Assembly: GCA_007135505.1 (NCBI GenBank)
Contig: SLIS01000445.1
Span: forward strand, 1 to 6,112
DNA: 6,112 nucleotides
DNA from: Halovivax sp.
Lineage (GTDB): Archaea; Halobacteriota; Halobacteria; Halobacteriales; Natrialbaceae
Direction: 5' to 3'
The translations under genes were made by a program, and so were the position numbers. The notes below the pieces were generated by a model. That model was not told the DNA's origin. It was given only the letters and a program-made list of their open reading frames with translations, and searched no databases. Positions 1 through 5,060 of this stretch are shown in pieces. Positions within the stretch are counted from its first letter, which is position 1; each line of letters begins with the position of its first letter.

Positions 1-37
1 ACGAACCGCTCCTCACAAAAATCTGGACCAAAAAATG

Positions 38-80
38 CCGAGCGCTTCGCGCTCGGTGAAACGGCGCGCGGAGCGCGCCG
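38..80. repeat. two tandem perfect GC-rich hairpins
   Basis: Two back-to-back inverted repeats are visible. The first spans 38-56, with 8-bp arms CCGAGCGC and GCGCTCGG around the loop TTC. The second spans 62-80, with 8-bp arms CGGCGCGC and GCGCGCCG around the loop GGA. Five bases separate them, and an A-rich run (29-35) lies just before the first. Both are perfect and could form in DNA or RNA. They lie downstream of the minus-strand SnoaL-like gene that ends at 159, so they could act as its terminator. They could equally be a copy of a dispersed intergenic palindromic element, or the terminator of a gene left of the window. The structure is seen directly; the role is inference. Confidence 0.6.
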
Positions 81-158
81 TATGCAGTTCGTACGAATCC
101 TCCCGGGAACGATCCCATCGTGCCCGTGATTCTGCGACGAACGAACGTGCGAAGTGGA

Positions 159-590
159 TCAGGGTCGTTCCGACCAGAGCGGCAACCAGGGGTCACATGG
201 TTGCCACGTTTCGACGATCAGATCGTCCGTGAATCGAACGGTCATCGTTTTGTGGTCGGCTGCTGGCGCTGTCCCGGGAGCATTGCTGTTTCGGATCCAG
301 TGACCCTCGTCTACGCTCCACTGGCAGTACACTGTGCCATCGCAACTCGCAACGTGGTCGATACGAAATGTGAGTGTGGGAAACGCTGCCTGGAGTATCT
401 CCGCGTACTCTTTAAGCGCGGTCCGTCCGAGCAGGGTACCCCAACTCGTATCATAGGCGATGTGATCGCCAGCGACCACCTCGTCGATCGTCGCTCGCAC
501 CGCTTCAGGAGATCGCGGTTCGGAAAATAGCCGGATGTACCGTAGACCGACGTCTTCCCGGACGCTGCCGTCCGTGAGTGCTTTTTTCAT
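159..590 (-). CDS. SnoaL-like (NTF2-fold) protein, ester-cyclase type
   Basis: This 143-residue acidic protein fits the length and pattern of SnoaL-like/ester cyclase proteins, single-domain cone-shaped alpha+beta folds that bind small hydrophobic ligands. It has an N-terminal helix (about 12-40), then a segment describing a 'harmed or delivered' core around DHIAYDTSWGTLLGR (42-56). Next come the family-typical helix EYAEILQAAFPTLTF (61-75), a beta strand with VYCQWSVDEGHW (87-98), and a final strand pair MTVRFTDDLIVETWQP (116-131). The loop between the last strands (about 101-113) is shorter than in typical ester cyclases. Substrate cannot be predicted, because the family includes cyclases, isomerases and non-enzymes. 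The start at 590 is supported by a Shine-Dalgarno-like GGGGAG five bases upstream, unusual in a window where most genes look leaderless. No partner gene is adjacent. Confidence 0.75.
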   Translation of the reverse strand: MKKALTDGSVREDVGLRYIRLFSEPRSPEAVRATIDEVVAGDHIAYDTSWGTLLGRTALKEYAEILQAAFPTLTFRIDHVASCDGTVYCQWSVDEGHWIRNSNAPGTAPAADHKTMTVRFTDDLIVETWQPCDPWLPLWSERP

Positions 591-595
591 GGCTT

Positions 596-601
596 CTCCC
601 C
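596..601 (-). promoter_or_regulatory. Shine-Dalgarno-like site of the SnoaL-like gene
   Basis: On the minus strand GGGGAG lies five bases before the ATG at 590 and matches the GGAG core complementary to the archaeal 16S rRNA 3' end. An AT-richer ACGTTATG element lies about 40 bases upstream of the start (around 627-635). That geometry would give a short 5' leader containing this site, so the gene is probably not leaderless. Both assignments are by eye. Confidence 0.4.
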
Positions 602-795
602 GCCCGTTTCCTTCGCTACTTGATCACATAACGTCATCCGCTGGCAATTATTCGGGGTGTGGGCAACGATCACCGGATGCAATTCGATCGACCCGGACTG
701 CCTCGTCGGAGCGGCCCTCGTCGTGGCCGTCCCCGTCGCCCGGCTACTCCAGCTTCACCGGTGAACGACCGCCGACTCGACCGATCGCCAGACGG

Positions 796-1227
796 CTACG
801 ACGGTCCGACGGAGTGGATCCACCAGTTGATTCGGACGTCGGGGTGGACCCGATCCAGGTGTTCGCCGAGCAGCGCGCCGGTCTCGAATTCGCGGCCGCA
901 GATGTTGCAGTAGTAGTGGTGATTGGTCCACGGGGCGGTCTCCGCCGAGAGCTCGCCGGGCATGTGCTGGCCGTGTGTGGCGTCCGAGCCGAAGGTCCAC
1001 GACCGGAGCAGCATGGAGAGGCGGTCGAAGTGGAGGAACTTCGGGTGGTCGACGACGAGTTCGGAGAGGACGGCGAACGGGATGGCGATCAGCACCACCA
1101 CGACGACGATGTCGGCTGAAAGGTCCGCGTCGGTCGCGATCAGGACGGCTAATATGTCCTCCGTCACGCCGAAAACGAGTCCGATCGTGAAGAATTCGAG
1201 CAACCGCTTCAATCGACCGTGGTCCAT
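796..1227 (-). CDS. membrane-anchored C2H2 zinc-finger protein
   Basis: The 143-residue protein has two hydrophobic helices (about 11-32 and 39-60), a linker, and a C-terminal classical C2H2 finger. Cys107, Cys110, His123 and His128 give the spacing C-x2-C-x12-H-x4-H, with the usual Phe (F114) and Leu (L120) core residues. The N-terminus carries Arg5, Lys7 and Arg8, so by the positive-inside rule both termini and the finger should face the cytoplasm. A single finger rarely gives strong sequence-specific DNA binding, so protein binding or nucleoid tethering at the membrane is equally possible. The start was placed at ATG 1227 rather than at an in-frame GTG at 1251. A TATA-like GGGTATAAT touches the GTG, and its spacing predicts transcription starting at about the ATG. 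The stop is TAG. Similar single-finger proteins occur in haloarchaea; I do not know a defined function. Confidence 0.8.
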   Translation of the reverse strand: MDHGRLKRLLEFFTIGLVFGVTEDILAVLIATDADLSADIVVVVVLIAIPFAVLSELVVDHPKFLHFDRLSMLLRSWTFGSDATHGQHMPGELSAETAPWTNHHYYCNICGREFETGALLGEHLDRVHPDVRINWWIHSVGPS

Positions 1228-1251
1228 GCGGGTTTCACACCCGACCGGCAC

Positions 1252-1260
1252 ATTATACCC
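1252..1260 (-). promoter_or_regulatory. TATA box of the zinc-finger gene
   Basis: GGGTATAAT on the minus strand is centred about 28-29 bases before the ATG at 1227. That is the standard distance between archaeal TATA box and transcription start, so the mRNA is probably leaderless or nearly so. Copies of a CGACCGGC motif lie on both sides of the element (1242-1249, 1266-1273 and 1286-1293), which suggests regulated access. Confidence 0.6.
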
Positions 1261-1265
1261 GGCTT

Positions 1266-1305
1266 CGACCGGCCTATCGACCCCCCGACCGGCCGATCGA
1301 CCCGC
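1266..1305. repeat. 20-bp tandem direct repeat upstream of the zinc-finger promoter
   Basis: Copy 1 (1266-1285) and copy 2 (1286-1305) match at 18 of 20 positions, differing at the tenth and nineteenth bases. Each begins CGACCGGCC and contains ATCGACCC. A further CGACCGGC lies at 1242-1249, between the TATA box and the start codon, and a degenerate CGACCG at 1308-1313. The pair lies immediately upstream of the minus-strand TATA box, where archaeal activator sites usually occur. The repeat is seen directly; an operator role is inference. A chance short duplication is the alternative. Confidence 0.55.
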
Positions 1306-1362
1306 TCCGACCGCGTTCGTGCGAGTGGAACGACGCTGGTACTTTCGGGTCGGTGCGTTGCC

Positions 1363-1974
1363 CTACGAGGGGCCGCTTCGGCGTCGAATGCTGGACTCGC
1401 CGGTGTGAAGCGCCTCGTCGAAAGCCGCACTCTCGCGGAACTCGACGAACGGGGTCGGCGGGTCCGGCGGCGTCTCCTGGGGCTGGAGGGTGCGGCTCCA
1501 GTGGCCGACGTCGTGCCACGCTCCCCGTTTGTAGCCGGCCCGCTCGTAGACCCCAATCCGTTCGAACCCGAGTGCTTCGTGGAACGACACGCTCGGCGGA
1601 TTCGGTAACGCGATCACGGCGTAGGCCGTGTAGAATCCCTGTCCCCGGAGGAGCGCGAACAGCGACTCGTAGAGGCCGCGGGCGACGCCGCGGCGTCGCC
1701 ACCCGTCGGCGACGTAGACGGAGACGTCGACGCCCCACTGGTAGGCCGGACGGTCGTTGTGCGCACTCGCGTAGGCGTAGCCGACCACCTCGCCGTCGGC
1801 CGCACAGACCAGCCACGGGAAGCGCTCCAGCGTCTCGGCCACTCGGCCCGCCATCGCCGCTTCGGTGGGCGCTATCGTCTCGAAGGATCGGTGCGTGTCC
1901 TCGACGATCGGGGCGTAGATGTCCACAATCGCGCCAGCGTCGCCTTCGTCCGCCACGCGAATCGTCGCAGTCAT
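1363..1974 (-). CDS. GNAT N-acetyltransferase, phosphinothricin acetyltransferase (PAT) type
   Basis: This 203-residue protein transfers acetyl from acetyl-CoA to an amino group. It has the PAT-subfamily order: IRVADEGDAGAIVDIYAPIV (5-24), SFETIAPT (30-37) and GEVVGYAYAS (61-70). The core beta strand VDVSVYV (82-88) follows, then the acetyl-CoA pyrophosphate loop R93-x-x-G96-x-A98. The substrate-side segments LPNPPSVSFHEALGF (123-137) and YKRGAWHDVGHW (148-159) complete it. Members acetylate phosphinothricin, methionine sulfoximine or related amino acids; the natural substrate here is unknown. A Pro-rich and then charged tail (about 167-203) extends beyond the usual core. ATG 1974 was preferred to the in-frame start 13 codons upstream. 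MTATIRVADEGD is the canonical family N-terminus, and a TTTATC element lies 28 bases before it. It is divergent from the zinc-ribbon gene at 2152. Confidence 0.9.
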   Translation of the reverse strand: MTATIRVADEGDAGAIVDIYAPIVEDTHRSFETIAPTEAAMAGRVAETLERFPWLVCAADGEVVGYAYASAHNDRPAYQWGVDVSVYVADGWRRRGVARGLYESLFALLRGQGFYTAYAVIALPNPPSVSFHEALGFERIGVYERAGYKRGAWHDVGHWSRTLQPQETPPDPPTPFVEFRESAAFDEALHTGESSIRRRSGPS

Positions 1975-1997
1975 ACCGGCAGTGGCGGTCCACACGC

Positions 1998-2005
1998 CGA
2001 TAAAC
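1998..2005 (-). promoter_or_regulatory. TATA-like element of the acetyltransferase gene
   Basis: On the minus strand GTTTATCG is centred about 28 bases before ATG 1974. This fits a leaderless transcript and excludes the upstream in-frame start at 2013, which would lie upstream of the promoter. Confidence 0.5.
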
Positions 2006-2119
2006 CCACCCACGGTCCCGCTGTCCCACGCCGCGATACCTCGACGACGCAGACAGAGAGACTCACACCGTCAAGCCAATGGGAACGAAGTACCGGCAAT
2101 ATAGGGTCTGTACAGCGTC

Positions 2120-2127
2120 GTTTATCT
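2120..2127 (+). promoter_or_regulatory. TATA-like element of the zinc-ribbon gene
   Basis: GTTTATCT is centred about 28 bases before ATG 2152 and uses the same TTTATC core as the divergent acetyltransferase promoter. A second AT-rich stretch (AATATAGG, 2099-2106) lies further upstream but has no start codon at the matching distance. Confidence 0.5.
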
Positions 2128-2151
2128 CCACCACCGGCCCATCCACTGTCG

Positions 2152-2352
2152 ATGGAACAGGGGGACGGGGAAAACCGGACGGTCGCACTCTGTGTTCGCT
2201 GCGAGTCCGTGTACGCGGCACGGGTGGACGCAGACGGCACGGTTCTCCCGATCGGGATCTCGAACGGGTGTCCGTGTGGGAGCCCGGAGTTCGTCGAGGC
2301 CGACGTCGAGCTGGACGCCGCAGCCGAGGAACACGAATTGACCGACGACTGA
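2152..2352 (+). CDS. small zinc-ribbon-like acidic protein
   Basis: This 66-residue acidic protein carries two cysteine pairs, C14-x2-C17 and C40-x-C42. The 22 residues between them are mostly beta-forming, with the turns DADGT (26-30) and ISNGC (36-40). That is a zinc-ribbon-like layout with an unusual CPC second knuckle. The C-terminal third (about 45-66) is almost entirely Asp, Glu and Ala and likely helical or disordered. Small proteins of this kind are common in haloarchaea and I recognise no named function; binding to protein or nucleic acid partners is possible. ATG 2152 was chosen because a TTTATC element lies 28 bases upstream. The frame is open further upstream, but that part overlaps the divergent acetyltransferase gene antisense and is not protein-like. 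The next gene has its own promoter, so this is probably a single transcription unit. Confidence 0.75.
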   Translation: MEQGDGENRTVALCVRCESVYAARVDADGTVLPIGISNGCPCGSPEFVEADVELDAAAEEHELTDD

Positions 2353-2385
2353 ACGTCCGTCCGGCAACTGGACCGTCGGCAAAAC

Positions 2386-2395
2386 GTATATTTAT
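2386..2395 (+). promoter_or_regulatory. TATA box of the four-helix membrane protein gene
   Basis: The 10-base run GTATATTTAT is the most AT-rich promoter-like element in the window and is centred about 26 bases before ATG 2416. The spacing fits a leaderless mRNA. It separates this gene from the zinc-ribbon gene, whose stop codon is 33 bases earlier. Confidence 0.6.
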
Positions 2396-2415
2396 CGACC
2401 CACTGTTCCCTTCGT

Positions 2416-2850
2416 ATGCGCAGTGAAGCGTGGTCGCTGCCCATCGACGGTACTCCGAATCGGATTACGCCCGTCCACGCGCTCACCCTCGCCGGCTTCG
2501 CGTTGATCGGGATCGGGGTCTTCCTCCCGTGGGTCGGTGAGCCGCAGGCCCGTGTCTACGTTCTCGGAATGGAGTCAGGGTTCGAGCGTCAGTGGGGCAA
2601 GCGACTGCTGCTCGGAGCCGGACTCGGGACTGCCCTCGTGCTGGCGAGTCTCGCCACCCGCGTTCGATGGGCCGTCGTCGGCCCGATCCTCGGCGCGATC
2701 GGCGCCGTGACGATCCTCGTCGCGGTGATTACGTCTCCGCTCACCGGTCAGTGGCCGACTGGAATCGGCGTCTACGTCACCATCGCCGGCGGGCTACTCG
2801 TCGTCGGAGCGACTCTCGTCCCTGTCCTGGCACTCGTTCGGCGTGATTGA
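2416..2850 (+). CDS. four-helix integral membrane protein, function unknown
   Basis: This 144-residue protein has four predicted transmembrane helices at about 22-40, 63-80, 84-106 and 117-142. A short N-terminal tail precedes them, and a cationic RRD end follows. The loop between helices 1 and 2 (about 41-62) has the pattern PWVGEPQARVYVLGMESGF and is probably the larger exposed loop. It carries a conserved-looking Pro-Trp after helix 1, seen in other small haloarchaeal membrane proteins where the first helix ends LPW. No catalytic motif, transporter signature or lipobox is visible. It follows the zinc-ribbon gene by 63 bases but has its own strong TATA element, so co-transcription is not required. 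Confidence is high that it is a real gene and low for any role. Confidence 0.8.
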   Translation: MRSEAWSLPIDGTPNRITPVHALTLAGFALIGIGVFLPWVGEPQARVYVLGMESGFERQWGKRLLLGAGLGTALVLASLATRVRWAVVGPILGAIGAVTILVAVITSPLTGQWPTGIGVYVTIAGGLLVVGATLVPVLALVRRD

Positions 2851-3015
2851 CAGCTGCTCTCGATGTCAGAATCGGTTGCGTATATGGTGGGATTCTGGAT
2901 CACTGAAGCCAAAGCGCTTGTCGTTTCGATAGTGGTGCGAGCCTCGTAGTCGGTGGTTCGTCGTCGTTGACGCGGTCGCCCGAACGCAGTCGGCGTGCGT
3001 TCCACGCCGGCCCCC

Positions 3016-3024
3016 GCTTTACGG
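3016..3024 (+). promoter_or_regulatory. TATA-like element of the BAT/HTH_10 gene
   Basis: GCTTTACGG is centred about 30 bases before ATG 3051, fitting a leaderless transcript. The same CTTTAC core recurs before the putative leader reading frame at 3828. Confidence 0.4.
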
Positions 3025-3050
3025 CCGTTCCCGTCGAACGTGGCCGTGAG

Positions 3051-3728
3051 ATGAGTGTCCTCACGGAATTTCGAATCCCCGCCGACGAGTTCGTTCTGGC
3101 GGAGACCCTGACGGCGACGCCGGACATGCGAATCGAGATCAAGCGGGTCGTCGGCGGCGAATCGCAGGTCACGCCCTATTTCTGGGTGTTCGGGACGGAC
3201 TTCGAGACCTTCGAAGCGTCGCTGCGCGAGGACGAGACGGTTCGGGAGGTCCTCACGTTAGAAGAACAGAAAGCGGAGCCTGGTCAAGAAGAGCAAGAAG
3301 AAGAGCGCTTCTACCGCGTCACGTGGGAAATGTCGGTTCCCAATCTCATCACGGCCGTCACGGATGCGAAAGCGACGGTGCTGGAGGCGGTGAGCAACGA
3401 CGGCGAACGGTGGGAGGTGAAGATCCTCTTTCCGGACGACGACGCCCTCTCTACGTTCCGCGATTACTGCCTCGAACACGGCTTCTCGTTCGAACCGAAG
3501 CGCGTGTATCGGCCGGACAATCCGGAGGAACAGGCCGAATACGGCGTTACCGAGGAACAGCAGGAAGCGCTGGAGGCGGCCTATCACGAGGGGTACTTCA
3601 ACGTCCCCCGGGACCATACCCTCACGGAACTCGCCGAGATGCTCGATCTCTCCCGAAACGCGACGTCCGCCCGCCTGCGCCGCGGACAACGAAATCTCCT
3701 CGCGAACACGCTCGTTCATAAAGAGTGA
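3051..3728 (+). CDS. BAT/HTH_10 family transcriptional regulator
   Basis: This 225-residue protein is a haloarchaeal regulator related to the C-terminal half of the bacterio-opsin activator Bat. Residues 1-150 look like the BAT domain: FRIPADEFVLAETL (8-20), MRIEIKRVVGGESQVTPYFWVFG (26-48), then WEVKILFPDDDALSTFRDYC (121-140). Residues 165-220 form the HTH_10 DNA-binding domain, with VTEEQQEALEAAYHEGYFNVPRDHTLTELAEML and the recognition-helix region LSRNATSARLRRGQRNLL. A Glu/Gln-rich linker (71-86) interrupts the N-terminal domain. No PAS, GAF or receiver domain is fused, so any signal must be sensed by the BAT region or a partner. ATG 3051 is the start because MSVLTEFRIP is the family-like N-terminus and a TTTAC element lies 30 bases upstream. 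It lies 250 bases before the HalOD1-receiver pair on the same strand, but promoter-like elements lie between. Confidence 0.9.
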   Translation: MSVLTEFRIPADEFVLAETLTATPDMRIEIKRVVGGESQVTPYFWVFGTDFETFEASLREDETVREVLTLEEQKAEPGQEEQEEERFYRVTWEMSVPNLITAVTDAKATVLEAVSNDGERWEVKILFPDDDALSTFRDYCLEHGFSFEPKRVYRPDNPEEQAEYGVTEEQQEALEAAYHEGYFNVPRDHTLTELAEMLDLSRNATSARLRRGQRNLLANTLVHKE

Positions 3729-3740
3729 ACTGGGAAACCC

Positions 3741-3760
3741 GATCGCTCTTCGCGGCGATC
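3741..3760 (+). terminator. weak hairpin after the HTH_10 gene
   Basis: GATCGC (3741-3746) pairs with GCGATC (3755-3760) across an eight-base loop, 13 bases after the stop of the HTH_10 gene. There is no T-rich run straight after it, and archaeal termination relies more on T-tracts than on stems. It could instead be part of the regulatory region that begins with the TATA element at 3767. Confidence 0.2.
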
Positions 3761-3765
3761 CGGCC

Positions 3766-3806
3766 GGTATAAAGGGTGGTAGTGCGACCACAGCAGTTCT
3801 TTACAA
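3766..3806 (+). promoter_or_regulatory. two tandem TATA-like elements flanking an inverted repeat
   Basis: GGTATAAAG (3766-3774) is a near-consensus archaeal TATA box. CTTTACAA (3799-3806) is a second, weaker one. Between them is the short inverted repeat GTGGT (3776-3780) and ACCAC (3787-3791) with a six-base spacer. The second element lies about 26 bases before an ATG at 3828. The first predicts transcription starting near 3797 with a leader of about 30 bases to that ATG, or about 185 bases to the HalOD1 gene. The arrangement looks like a regulated promoter for the downstream signalling genes, with the inverted repeat as a candidate operator. TATA elements are seen; their use is inferred. 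Confidence 0.45.
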
Positions 3807-3827
3807 CGCGCCCGGTTAGGACGGCCG

Positions 3828-3977
3828 ATGACTTCTCGTGGTACGACGAACACCGATGACCGATTCTCGGCTGGCATCTCACGAACCAGGCGACCGGAGT
3901 CGATACCGGACCGCCCCGAACCGGCCGGGGACACCGTAGCGGGAACCGCACCGAAAACGAGCGGTGGGCCAGCCTGA
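3828..3977 (+). CDS. possible 49-residue leader peptide upstream of HalOD1
   Basis: An ATG at 3828 opens a frame of 49 residues that ends TGA at 3975-3977, four bases before the HalOD1 start. A CTTTACAA element about 26 bases upstream gives the leaderless-promoter spacing seen for most genes here. The peptide is rich in Thr, Arg, Pro and Gly (MTSRGTTNTD at the start, PKTSGGPA at the end), without recognisable motif or hydrophobic helix. It is not acidic like its neighbours. By my count about 63 percent of its third codon positions are G or C, lower than expected for a typical haloarchaeal gene. It may be a small gene, a leader controlling translation of the HalOD1-receiver pair, or simply untranslated 5' leader. 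Confidence 0.3.
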   Translation: MTSRGTTNTDDRFSAGISRTRRPESIPDRPEPAGDTVAGTAPKTSGGPA

Positions 3978-3981
3978 AACC

Positions 3982-4263
3982 ATGACGACTGGACAGGACG
4001 AGTCCCCACCGATCAGCCACCGGGTGGTCGAGGCTGTCGCGGACGAGACCGAAACGGATCCGATCGAACTGGAACCCCTGTATCACTCGATCGACCCTGA
4101 CTCTCTGGACCGGCTGTTCACCGGTATCTCACCGGACGCTGCGCGCCCGTGTGGCCGGTTCAGTTTCGACTACGCCGGGCACCGCGTTCACGTGGACCGG
4201 GACGGCTCCGTCGAGGTGATCGCTGTCGACGGCAATACCCGCGACGTCCGTGCCCCCTCATGA
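3982..4263 (+). CDS. stand-alone HalOD1 output-domain protein
   Basis: This 93-residue acidic protein is almost entirely a HalOD1 domain, a module described as a haloarchaeal signalling output domain of unknown biochemistry. The family pattern is clear: VVEAVADETETDPIELEPLYHSIDPDSLDRLF (15-46) forms the helical first half. The strand pair FSFDYAGHRVHVDRDGSVEV (60-79) forms the second half. ATG 3982 was chosen over an in-frame GTG six codons earlier, since the GTG overlaps the preceding small frame and adds only MGQPET. The 3' end overlaps the receiver gene as ATGA (4260-4263), a strong sign of translational coupling. Binding to, or antagonism of, the adjacent receiver protein is a natural hypothesis, but nothing in the sequence proves it. 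Confidence 0.9.
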   Translation: MTTGQDESPPISHRVVEAVADETETDPIELEPLYHSIDPDSLDRLFTGISPDAARPCGRFSFDYAGHRVHVDRDGSVEVIAVDGNTRDVRAPS

Positions 4264-4727
4264 CCGACCGACCGCAATCTCGACTCCCGTCCGAGCCGGT
4301 TGAGGTCCTTCTCGTGGAAGACAACCCGGCCGACGGTCGACTCGTTCGCGAGGCGTTCGCGGAGACGGATCGCGAACCGACTGTTCACACGGTCTCTACC
4401 GGGGACGCTGCGGTAGAAACGCTGACACAGCTGGCTACGGACGAATCGCGCTCGCTTCCCGACCTCGCCCTCGTCGATCTGAATCTCCCGGGAACGGACG
4501 GTTGCGACTTGCTCGAAGCGATCAGGGGCCACTCACGGCTCCGACGGCTCCCCGTGCTCGTACTCACGAGTTCGGTTGCCGACGAAGACGTCGTCCGGTC
4601 GTACGATGCGGCGGCAAACGCCTACCTCACGAAACCGACGGACCACGGTGCGTACGTTTCACTGATGGCGGCAGTCGAGCGATTCTGGTTGGATAACGCA
4701 CAGCTTCCCCCGAATCCGCTTTCCTAA
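4260..4727 (+). CDS. stand-alone receiver-domain response regulator (Rcp1-like)
   Basis: This 155-residue protein is a single CheY-type receiver with no fused output domain. All the phosphorylation-site residues are present: Glu20-Asp21 in the LLVEDNPAD loop, phospho-acceptor Asp73 in LVDLNLPG, Thr103 in VLTSS and Lys125 in YLTKP. The VEDNPADGRLVREAF start and the longer loop between helix 2 and strand 3 (about 52-67, TLTQLATDESRSLPDL) resemble the Rcp1-like receivers that pair with phytochrome or other hybrid histidine kinases. The cognate kinase is not in the window. The start overlaps the HalOD1 stop by four bases, and there is no Shine-Dalgarno match, so translation probably depends on coupling. 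Output presumably goes through protein contact, possibly with the HalOD1 protein. Confidence 0.92.
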   Translation: MTDRPQSRLPSEPVEVLLVEDNPADGRLVREAFAETDREPTVHTVSTGDAAVETLTQLATDESRSLPDLALVDLNLPGTDGCDLLEAIRGHSRLRRLPVLVLTSSVADEDVVRSYDAAANAYLTKPTDHGAYVSLMAAVERFWLDNAQLPPNPLS

Positions 4728-4799
4728 CCACTGATCGGTCAATGTAGACTGGTCAGGTTCGTTGCATCCACCAGTAGAACCAAGACCCCGGGAACCCAC

Positions 4800-4808
4800 C
4801 CCTTTACG
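4800..4808 (+). promoter_or_regulatory. CCTTTACGT TATA-like element near the 82-residue gene
   Basis: The CTTTAC core matches the promoters at 3016 and 3799, but it lies only about 8 bases before ATG 4812. If it is the real promoter, transcription would begin near 4831, inside the first codons of the longer frame. Translation would then start at GTG 4854. If ATG 4812 is right, the promoter must lie further upstream and none is obvious. Confidence 0.3.
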
Positions 4809-4811
4809 TGT

Positions 4812-5060
4812 ATGGTTCCGTCCGAGAATCGGCCCGGGCCGGCTTCGGAACTGGTGATCGAGCGAGGTGAAACGTACGATCACGTCGAACACGGGCCGGT
4901 AGCGGTTACGGGAATCTGGAAGGGCGTCCAGCAAGTCGACAGGGCGCACCATTCCGACGAGAAGGACGTTTACATCGTCCGCTACTCGGCGGAGCTGGAC
5001 GGCGAGCGGGTCGACGAACTCACGGACACGGTCGACGAATTTTGCCGGGCGATCGAGTGA
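4812..5060 (+). CDS. small conserved-type protein of unknown function
   Basis: The frame gives 82 acidic residues. The core GETYDHVEHGPVAVTGIWKGVQQVD (19-43) is followed by EKDVYIVRYS (50-59), then a Glu/Asp-rich helix VDELTDTVDEFCRAIE (67-82). The first part, a G-x-x-Y-x-H-x-x-x-G pattern leading into alternating hydrophobic strands, looks like a small SH3-like or Tudor-like beta barrel, such as those that start CarD-type proteins. That is a visual resemblance only. The first 14 residues (Pro- and Glu-rich, MVPSENRPGPASEL) fit the core poorly. A shorter protein of 68 residues starting at GTG 4854 would fit both the core and the TTTAC element at 4802. I know no function. It lies 84 bases after the receiver gene, so it may be a separate unit. 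Confidence 0.7.
   Translation: MVPSENRPGPASELVIERGETYDHVEHGPVAVTGIWKGVQQVDRAHHSDEKDVYIVRYSAELDGERVDELTDTVDEFCRAIE

Noticed and set aside
535..1119. A 194-residue plus-strand frame with His/Asp-rich end
   Set aside because: Antisense to the zinc-finger gene; its HHHDDD run is the reverse of the poly-Val membrane helix codons.
1353..2003. A 216-residue plus-strand open frame
   Set aside because: It is extremely Arg-rich and exactly antisense to the well-supported acetyltransferase gene; this is a typical GC-rich shadow.
1274..2029. A 251-residue minus-strand open frame
   Set aside because: It overlaps the acetyltransferase in another frame and is Arg/Gly-rich with no domain pattern.
2863..2949. 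A 28-residue frame with a hydrophobic end
   Set aside because: It has no promoter element at the right spacing, no ribosome-binding site and too little length to judge.
3622..4086. A 154-residue minus-strand frame across the 3729-3981 gap
   Set aside because: It is Arg-rich, overlaps the HTH_10 and HalOD1 genes antisense, and has no promoter or family similarity.
4728..4811. Short inverted matches (CTGA/TCAG, TGGT/ACCA) after the receiver gene as a terminator
   Set aside because: The arms are only four to five bases with long loops and no T-tract; this is expected by chance.
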